Source: Limonium bicolor
Lineage: Eukaryota; Streptophyta; Magnoliopsida; Caryophyllales; Plumbaginaceae
NCBI GenBank assembly: GCA_023374045.1
Contig: CM041778.1
Location: 292,617,533 to 292,681,532 of the forward strand
DNA length: 64,000 bases
Direction of reading: 5' to 3'
Shown here: in pieces, positions 57,034 through 64,000 of the stretch
Layout: every line of letters begins with the position of its first letter
Position numbering within the stretch: the first letter of the stretch is position 1
Program-made: the position numbers and the translations under genes
The notes under the pieces: generated by a model
Seen by the model: only the letters and a program-made list of their open reading frames with translations
Databases searched by the model: none
Told to the model about the DNA's origin: nothing

Positions 57034-57066
<33 letters not shown>

Positions 57067-57216
57067 TGCTCAATTTAGAAGAGAGGGAAAAATAATATCA
57101 ACAATTTCCCTGGTCCGTTGCTAAGCAATAACTCAATAATGATCGATTATAAAATTAACCCACTCGCAACGATTAAACAATATAAATTTTCTAACCCGGA
57201 ATACGCGGGTATTTCA
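54551..57216 (-). mobile_element. 5' LTR of element C
   Basis: TGTAACACCCC at the left and GGGTATTTCA at the right, then target copy CCCAA. It aligns with the 3' LTR over its whole length apart from the MITE-like insert and segment K. Its first 310 bases contain several nested inverted TGTCCGAAC/GTTCGGACA and GTCCGGAC motifs. Confidence 0.88.
55491..55902. mobile_element. Foldback/MITE-like insert in the 5' LTR of C
   Basis: The other LTR of C (44958-44970) has this site empty, which shows a 412-bp insertion. Flanks CTCACCCT (55483-55490) and CTAACCCT (55903-55910) suggest an eight-base target duplication, as made by hAT elements. The left third is rich in GATGCG and the right third in CGCATC, so the two halves form a long imperfect inverted repeat around an AT-rich centre. 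No coding capacity. Confidence 0.65.
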
Positions 57217-57221
57217 CCCAA

Positions 57222-59378
57222 ACTCAAGGTATTAGTGATATGTCAGGGAGGTGTCGAGTTGGTAATCACGGGTGTCCGAGTTGGTAATGACGGGTTGGCC
57301 GATGGGACTGATAGGACAGGGTGTAAGAGCCATATGTACTAAATCATGAGTGTTTCTTTGTGGGAGGGAACCTGGTCGGGATTCCAGCTGGTGAAACTCG
57401 ACTCTTCGTTGTTGGGGACTTGAGGTGTGGCAAGTTCGGCTTGCTGGACTTGATTCATGATAGTCGGGGCAGGATCCTAACGTCCCGGTTGTTAGCTCCT
57501 CGGACGAGTACATATGATTACGGGGGAGGAAATATGATTAATTCTGTGATGCCATGGTTAAGGTGAAGTTGACACACCGTGCCAATACCCAATACTAGTC
57601 CCCCAAGTCTCGCTTCTGGAGTTTGCGAGAGAAGCTGGACTTTAAGTTGTTCAGGCTGTTTGTTTTGTATAAAAAAAAATTGAAGGAAGGGGTTGAGAGA
57701 TTTTACTCGAGTATACCCACTAGTCCCCTAATTTCACCTTGCGGCGGTCTTGGGCGGGAATTTGAACTTACGAAATGTCGTAAATGTTCGAGGAAGGCGG
57801 ATCGTCACCATGTGGAGCAATCTAGATCACCCTCCGGAAGCGGAGCGTAGATGGGTGCGGGTTACTGATGGCACTCGAGTGCTTTTTCTGCTTACGAATT
57901 AACGTACGCTTTCTACACATGGAGGCACATGGTTGGGGTGGCCGAGGTGCGGACATGAAGCTTGAGCGGGATATAACCGTTAGGGTTCCATACTTATAAA
58001 TCATGGTCAGTGGAGAGAGAGACCTCACGCTTTATGAACTTTTGATTTTTCCTATGAAATTATCTTCACTTCTTCCCATTCTTGCCTTCTAGTTCTTGCT
58101 TTCATTGTTGAATTACTCGAAGTTTGCTTGGAAGAAATGGATTTTGCGTTAATTGGCGGCATCGCTAAGAAGGGTGATAGGGTGATTCGTGCTGTCATCG
58201 TCCCCGAGGATCCCAGTCTTAACGCTCGAGAGATGATGGTGGAGACCCGTTGGGTGGTGGCCACCAGGGAAGGCATTGTGCGACACACCGTGGGGTCTGG
58301 TTTGGACATATGAAGCTCATGGCACTGCTGAAGGATGTCAGGGCGCCAACCGGGATAGAGTTCCTATTACCTGAAAAGTGTGCTTGCTTTGACAATTTTT
58401 TCACTGGCGAGTTCGTCATCTTCCATGATTAGGTGAAGAATGGTTTGACTTTCGCGGTCCACCAGTTCAATCTTGACTTCATGCACTGGATGGAGGTGAA
58501 CTTGGTAAAGGTGCACCTTCATACTATCCAGGCGATGACGTTCTTTATTGATCAGGCCTGGGTTTGTGAGCACCATCCGGATGGTTCCTCGTTTATGCTT
58601 GATGTCACGCTGCCTTACTCGAAGGACTCCTATAGCTTTACCATTATGTCAAAGACAAACTGGCCGCTGGATAAGTTCGACATCAAAGTGAAGAAGTGGA
58701 GGCATAACTAGTTCATTTTGAAGCCGCCAGCTGGGCAGTCGTTTGGAAGGATTTCTAAGAGTATGTTGCCGAATGATTTCTAAGAGGGTATTTGGGAACT
58801 TGAAAAGTGCGTTGCTGAGGATTTCTTCAATTCGTTGGAGGTGTTCGTGTCTGCGCAACGGCCAAGGGGGTCAAATTTTGGGAATATTTTTCCAGCCTGG
58901 TGCGTGCTCGGGTGGAGGTGCTTGCGGGTAAGTTTGTTTTCTTGCTCGACTAGTTCTCATGTAGTCGCAGGTCTTCTTGGATCGTCTAAGTGTGTTTTTT
59001 TGTAAGGGAAAAGTTTCCTCTTTTTAATGAACGAGATGTATATTCACACGGCTGGGGGCGTAGTTGGACACAAAGTGTCTCAGGGGCGTCGACACGTGGG
59101 TAGTCTGGTGATGCTGCCTATTGAGTGAAGATCATGCATGGGAAGAAGAAGGGGTAGATATGGAAAGAGTACGTTCAATAATTGGTGGAGGAGGAAAATA
59201 TCCACTTCGGTACTTCTGATGAGGATTCTTAGGGGAGCGAGGGGGTTGAAGAGGAAAAGGAGCTAGGGGGTCTGCGGAGCCGATGAAGTGGCCCCAAGTT
59301 GCTACTGGGACCAGTCTTGTGATCCGATAGGGTGAGGTGGCGAGGCCCAAGATTAATGTTCTTGAGGGAAAGGGGAAT
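57222..59378 (+). mobile_element. Remains of old element J
   Basis: This is ancestral sequence into which C was inserted. It starts with non-coding, moderately GC-rich sequence with short duplications (GTCGAGTTGGTAAT and GTCCGAGTTGGTAATGA). From about 58128 it carries a decayed plus-strand reading frame of gypsy-transposon type, continuing as scattered gag-like frames to 59378. No LTR boundary or primer site was recognised. Confidence 0.45.
58128..58785 (+). pseudogene. Decayed gypsy-type transposon N-terminal (gag-like) protein
   Basis: One frame from about 58250 to 58785 is open except for TAG codons at 58430-58432 and 58709-58711. It reads GIEFLLPEKCACFDNFFTG, then KNGLTFAVHQFNLDFMHWME, VHLHTIQAMTFFIDQAW, YSKDSYSFTI and FILKPPAGQSFG. 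The order matches the plant domain called putative gypsy-type transposon (conserved G..FPL..F....L, then HPN/HTIQ, then W). An upstream segment in another frame (MDFALIGGIAKKGDRVIRAV, from 58137) may be its start after a frameshift. Function unknown. Confidence in the family is moderate. Confidence 0.45.
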
Positions 59379-60997
59379 TGCTAAACGAAGATTTGTAGGA
59401 TAAAACTATATGTAAAAGAATAAAATAATAAACTAAACCTACAACTCTACTACGGGTAGCAAATAAAAACCCGGTCGAAGTACCCAATGGACTTATAGAA
59501 AACTAGTCCTAATCCGGGCAAAAGCCTATTCTATAACAAGGGGGAAGAGTAAGTGTGTAAGTACAAATTAAGAAAAACTATCTAAAACCTAATATAAAAT
59601 AGTATTTATAATGATCTACCCCAGATTCAAAATGGCAACGTCATAAAAACACAAATGAACACCAAGGGAAAAGAATAAATTCCGAACCAACCAACTTTTG
59701 GTACTGCCGGATATTATGCCGGACAAGATGCGCCCGGCAAAGACAAGAATCTTGAATGTGGCAGACGTCTTGCACCCGACATGCCATCTGGCCTTCTCAA
59801 AATGACAAGAATCTTGAATGTGGCGAACTAAGCACTCCCTAATCATTATCGAAGACTAACAATATCTAGGTAATCAACGAACCGAAAAGGGAAGAATTCT
59901 AAGCATTAAATTTCATCCTTTAAGTTATAAAAGACAAATAGAAAGACCACTTGGAATTCCTCAACCTTTCTGACTTACTAAGGTCAGAATTGAAGTACTT
60001 GGAAGAAGGAGCAACTTCATTCCTAATTACAACAACCACCAAATTCCAAGTTGAACTTATATCTTTTATTGAGTGATCATAGTATGTTTACAAAGAGAAC
60101 CATTTCTAACCAGAGAAGACACAGAATTCCTACTCAACCATCTACACCAAATGCAAGAAGAAAACACAGAAGGACTAAGGAAATGGCCATAGCCTCAACC
60201 CAAAGGAGATTCCTTCTCTTCGTGTGGATGATCTGGCAGAACTTCCTTGGACACCAACATATGGAATGGAGGTGGAAATGGAGTAATGAATGGAGTGTAT
60301 ATGAATGTTGAAGTGTGTTCTCAAATGACCACATGGGTAAGGTATTTATAGGTGTTGGAAGTGATTCTATGGAAAGACATATCTTAAATGATGTCTTTCC
60401 ATAAAGATACACCTTCAAGACATGTCTTTAGCAAAAAGGTACCTTTTACCCTAGTTGTATTGGTATGGAAAGACACATCACCAAATGATGTCTTTCCATA
60501 GTGTCTTCTCATCCAAAAACATCTTTCCAACTAAAAGACACCTCTTCACCATAAGACACCTTTTCACCATGAGACACCTTTTCACCAAAAGACACATTTT
60601 TGCCGAGAGACACCTCTTAATCAAAAGACACCTTTTCATCAAAAGACACCTCTTCATCAAAAGACACCTCTTCATCAAAAGACACCTCTTCATGTACTGC
60701 TAACTTCTGGTGAACTAAGGCAACTTTTTACTTGTGCCGGCTAGGATGTACCCGGCAACATACCCGGCATAGCACCTTTTTCTGCTCCACGCTTGTGCCA
60801 TGTAGGAGTTAACCGGCCTTATGTCCGGCATCTTGGTCAAAAGTGTTTCCTTGCATGAAAAACATATAAAAACATAAGACTGAACAAATAATACACTTTA
60901 ATACATAATATAACATAAATATTAACTATTTAACCTTATTTAGATAAATATAATCCAAAATCTAGTACATAAAATATGATAAGTCTGCGGCTTATCA
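59379..60997 (-). mobile_element. 3' LTR of element E (1.62 kb)
   Basis: It starts (plus strand) TGCTAA and ends GGCTTATCA next to the polypurine tract. It contains two hairpins with ATGGAAAGACA/TGTCTTTCCAT arms (60369-60402, 60465-60499), an 18-bp minisatellite, and several CCGGC/GCCGG motifs near 59705-59790 and 60735-60830. Confidence 0.8.
60533..60693. repeat. 18-bp minisatellite, nine units
   Basis: Units of the form AAAAGACACCTCTTCATC, best preserved at the right end. As the period is a multiple of three, both strands give open frames with a six-residue repeat. I do not regard either as a gene. Confidence 0.92.
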
Positions 60998-61012
60998 AGG
61001 CCCTACACTTAC
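60998..61012 (-). other. Polypurine tract of element E
   Basis: The minus strand reads AAGTGTAGGGCCT just before the LTR start TGATAAG, downstream of TGCTCGAGGACTAGCAAAAG. This is the usual 3' end of plant Athila/Tat elements. The string CCCTACACTT recurs at 61867 and 62012. Confidence 0.7.
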
Positions 61013-62556
61013 TTTTGCTAGTCCTCGAGCAAAATTAGATTATGAAGGAGTAATTACTTATGCACAAAGCAGATAGACTTTAGAATGACAATTAGATAAA
61101 TATTCTCAACTGTATGACTCTAATCCACAAGTATCACTTAAACCTCTTTATTCCATCAGAAACATACGAATGGGTATAAAAGCAAAGAATTTTCAAAACC
61201 GATCAAAAACTTTTGGGCTATTTTGCTTAAAGGATTTTTGTAATCTCTCCTTTTTCCGGTTTCCATCATTCAGCTCTATTTTTCAAGAGTTTCTGAATGT
61301 GTCCAAGACACTCGTCGATGGTTTTTAAATTCAGCCCTATTTTGCAAGGGTTTCTGAATCAACCATGATTTTTTTTCTGCATTGAAGAACGGGGAATTTA
61401 AGAGAAAAATAAAAGGAAAAACTCTCGTTTCTTGCTTTTATTCTGAGGCACTTTTTTGCAACCTCAAGGAATATAATGTTTTTCCTTTGGAAGAAGATTT
61501 TTTTCTTTTCTTTTCTTTTTTTTTTCTTCTTCTTTCTTTTTTTTCTTGCACAAAAACCCTTTTTAAGATTTTCACCCAAAAGATTTTTCACAGTTTGAAA
61601 AAGGAAAGAAAATAATACCCAGAAGTACATAAAGGAAAGAATTAGGAGAAAGATCATGTACTCATGTTTAAATAAAAAGAATCAAGAAGTTAAAAAACCG
61701 GAATCTACAAGTCATTCGAAAGTTTACCTCTTGAGAGAACAAGCATTTATTCATTCCTAATCTCAACTCAATCAAAAACATGCAAAAAGCTTAGTAAAAC
61801 ATTGATAAAACTCACAAATTATGCATATTATAAATAAAAACTTATTTTTTAAGGGGGGATCCCTGCCCTACACTTGGCAGGAACACTGTCCCCAGTGTTC
61901 GAAAGAAAAAGAAAATAAATAAGGAAATACTGTAATAAAGAAAATTAAAAGTAATTAAGAAGAAAATGACTCCCCTATGGTGCAAGAAGACTAGACGCGT
62001 GGGGGCTGCCCTACACTTAGCCTTTTGGCTACTTGGCGAATGATTAAAGATCTGGGAAGAGATTATGACTGATCGCGCATACACCCGTTGATCATGTTGG
62101 CGTTAGAGACTGGAGTTGACCAGACGGTCATAGTTGAGCAAAAAAGTTGTTGTATTTGCAACTGCATCGACTTATGCTCCATGCGAATGGTCCAGATCTT
62201 TTGCATTTCCAATCTCACAGGCGCTGTAAAATCTTGAAATTCAGTGGACTAGGTGTGTGGTCGTGCACTAACCACATTTGCCTGCTGAGGAAGAGAGTTC
62301 TTGCCATTCGCCGGTGGTTTGTGATTCCATTTGTGCAGGGAGTGCGTTTATTGATTTCGTCGTTGCCTTAAGGAACGAAGAAATGTCTTCTTTGTCTCCT
62401 GATCGCGGTCAGATAAATCTTCATGAAGATTATGCGATCGGAGATGCATTCACCTTATTTACTAAGGAGGAGCAACATAAAATATTAATTTAATAAAATA
62501 GTATAAAAAACAATAATATAGAAATGTTACGAAACTAACAGAAAAATAAATCAATT

Positions 62557-63211
62557 GAACGTGCCGGACCGTGTGCCGGGCGTCGCGTATCCGGTAGTGG
62601 ACTTCCTCCACTAATGCCGGGTTGAATTTACCCGGCACATTGCCCGGCTTATTCAAACCTAAAGAAATAAATCAAAGAAATACAACAAGGAGAAATAAAA
62701 ATTGTGAATGACATAAAAACGTAAGAGATCATTGACATGAGTCTCGACTATTTACGACAAAAAAAATTGGAGAGTAAATTTGAACAAGCCGGACGACGTG
62801 TCGGATACTTCCTGTCCGGCGTCGGACTTCCTCCGAAATGCCGGGTGTAAGAAACCCGCCATAATGCATGACAAGTTCAAACTCTAGAGGAAAATAATTG
62901 AATAAAGTATAAGAGGAGGGAAAAAAATAAAAGCAATGGCATTCAACAAAAGGCCAAATTATATATAACCCCAACTCTTAACAAAAAATGAAAAACGGCA
63001 ATGTGATTGAATATGCCGGATAGCATGCCGGCTATTTCTTCCTCCGTAGCGCCGGATATACTGTATCCGGCATCATATTCGGCCCATTCAACTTAACAGA
63101 AATGAAAACAATCGATTCAAAGAATAAAGAATAAAAGAATTTGAAAATAAGAAATGTTGAATGTGCCGGGCACCGGATACCCGGTACTACACCAGGCATA
63201 TTCAACCGAAA
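62557..63211. repeat. Four diverged repeats with GCCGG/CCGGC hairpins in element E
   Basis: Copies at about 62557-62656, 62787-62880, 63008-63096 and 63157-63211. Each begins near a GTGCCGG- or TGCCGG-type motif, has a CTTCCTCC core in the first three, and ends in CCGGC followed by ATTCAAC- or GTTCAAAC-type sequence. AT-rich spacers with GAATAAAAG-like strings separate them. Confidence 0.7.
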
Positions 63212-63310
63212 AACAAAATGAACAAATTAAACAAAGAATCAATGAATCAAAGAATAAAAAAAAAAAGAATAGGGCGTTTTACTGAATTTAGGACTTGGAC
63301 TAATTCCAAG

Positions 63311-63328
63311 TCCCCGGCAACGGCGCCA
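63311..63328 (-). other. Primer binding site of element E (tRNA-Asp type)
   Basis: The minus strand reads TGGCGCCGTTGCCGGGGA, three bases from the LTR end. This 18-base primer site is well known from plant Athila-like retrotransposons. Confidence 0.85.
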
Positions 63329-63331
63329 ATT

Positions 63332-64000
63332 TGCTAATAGGAAAATTGTAGGATAAAACTATATGTAAAAGAATAAAATAATAAACTAAACCTACAACTC
63401 TACTACGGGTAGCAAATAAAAACCCGGTCGGAGTAGTGTAAATATATTACAACCGAGAGAATCGTACCCAATGGACTTATAGAAAACTAGTCCTAATCCG
63501 GGCAAAAGCCTATTCTATAACAAGGGGGAAGAGTAAGTGTGTAAGTACAAATTAAGAAAAACTATCTAAAACCTAATCTAAAATAGTATTTATAATGATC
63601 TACCCCAGATTCGAAATGGCAACGTCATAAAAACATAAATGAACACCAAGGGAAAAGAATAAATTCCGAACCAACCAACTTTTGGTACTGCCGGATATTA
63701 TGCCGGACAAGATGCGCCCGGCAAAGACAAGAATCTTGAATGTGGCGGACGTCTTGCACCCGGCATGCCATCCGGCCTTCTCAAAATGACAAGAATCTTG
63801 AATGTGGCGAACTAAGCACTCCCTAATCATTATCGAAGACTAACAATATCTAGGTAATCAACGAACCGAAAAGGGAAGAATTCTAAGCCTTAAATTTCAT
63901 CCATTAAGTTATAAAAGACAAATAGAAAGACCACTTGGAATTCCTCAACCTTTCTGCCTTACTAAGGTCAGAATTGAAGTACTTGGAAGAAGGAGCAACT
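63332..64000 (-). mobile_element. 5' LTR of element E, cut by the window edge
   Basis: It aligns with 59379 to about 60016 of the 3' LTR with few changes. It has an extra 33-base stretch near 63432-63464 (GTGTAAATATATTACAACCG...), which the left copy lacks. Confidence 0.85.

Larger units (their letters stand above)
40690..57216 (-). mobile_element. Element C: complete, apparently non-coding LTR retrotransposon
   Basis: Both LTRs, a primer site, a polypurine tract and a five-base target duplication (CCCAA at 40685-40689 and 57217-57221) are visible. After subtracting later insertions, LTRs are about 2.2 kb and the interior about 4.3 kb. The interior shows no gag or pol motif in any frame I could read, so it resembles a large non-autonomous derivative (LARD type). 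Its 3' end carries TTCGAGGGCGAA upstream of the polypurine tract, as in element A, pointing to a chromovirus-like helper. Confidence 0.85.
60998..63331 (-). mobile_element. Non-coding interior of element E
   Basis: It includes a duplicated TTCAG(C/T)...TTTCTGAAT stretch near 61270-61350, a long pyrimidine-rich tract (61495-61560) and the CCGG-rich repeats at 62557-63211. A plus-strand frame at 62278-62493, antisense to the element, is unrecognised. No retroviral domain. Confidence 0.6.
59379..64000 (-). mobile_element. Element E: young non-coding LTR element with tRNA-Asp type primer site
   Basis: Direct repeats start at 59379 and 63332 with TGCTAA. On the minus strand the right one is the 5' LTR, followed by primer site TGGCGCCGTTGCCGGGGA. 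The left is the 3' LTR, preceded by a purine-rich AAGTGTAGGGCC. Over about 600 aligned bases I count nine substitutions and one 33-base deletion in the left copy, so the insertion is recent. The interior (60998-63331) is only 2.3 kb with no gag or pol. The primer type is that of Athila/Tat-like gypsy elements, the likely helpers. The right end lies outside the window. Confidence 0.8.

Noticed and set aside
60455..60703. A repetitive protein with a six-residue KRHLF-type period
   Set aside because: It is the translation of an 18-bp minisatellite inside an LTR; the opposite strand is equally open.
61382..61657. Lysine- or phenylalanine-rich frames in element E
   Set aside because: They are translations of a pyrimidine-rich tract in the non-coding interior.
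63311..63328. tRNA-like sequence (also at 1493, 10744, 25132 and 54536)
   Set aside because: Only the 12-18 bases complementary to a tRNA 3' end are present, next to LTR ends; these are primer sites, not tRNA genes.

Overview
This window is nuclear DNA of a flowering plant, most likely a eudicot. The evidence is a twelve-exon shaggy/GSK3 kinase gene of the BIN2 clade with GT-AG introns, chromovirus-type Ty3/gypsy retrotransposons with plant initiator-Met primer sites, a plant-type L1 LINE with DUF4283 and CCHC remnants, and generally AT-rich spacers. The exact lineage cannot be read from the sequence.

Layout. Positions 1-14.4 kb are a stack of retrotransposons. Element B (minus strand, 4.57-kb LTR, runs off the left edge) sits inside the integrase gene of element A (plus strand, 3' half plus a 2.78-kb LTR ending at 10510). 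Element A in turn interrupts a Ty1/copia element, element G (minus). A decayed LINE (minus, 11.84-14.3 kb) follows. From about 14.8 to 29.6 kb lies a gene island. It holds a complete GSK3/shaggy-like kinase gene (15817-21728, plus, 415 codons) and a single-exon TAF8-like histone-fold gene (28667-29437, minus, 256 codons). Between them is a small gypsy-type element with recognisable LTRs (F, 23142-25473).

From 29.8 to 64 kb the window is again nested retroelements. D1 is a solo LTR (30686-40667, TSD ATCAC) carrying a second, 5.8-kb solo LTR, D2 (32167-37956, TSD CTTAG). Twelve bases beyond D1's repeat lies element C (40690-57216, TSD CCCAA), a complete but apparently non-coding LTR element. 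C was later hit by solo LTR H (47930-51930, TSD GATAA), by a GC-rich LTR-bearing segment in its 3' LTR (K, ~40880-44263), and by a foldback/MITE-like insert in its 5' LTR (55491-55902). Behind C are remains of an older gypsy-type element (J, 57222-59378) and a young non-coding LTR element with a tRNA-Asp type primer site (E, 59379 to beyond the right edge).

The two host genes are regulators: a kinase of the brassinosteroid-signalling family, and a putative TFIID-type histone-fold protein. Nothing suggests they work together. I found no unmistakably new biological system. The observations most worth checking are palindromic minisatellites at one fixed place in the large LTRs whose core motif has been swapped between copies, the non-coding elements C and E, the GC-rich insert K, and a perfect 21-bp inverted repeat just upstream of the TAF8-like gene. 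Family names rest on motif recognition by eye. No database search was run.
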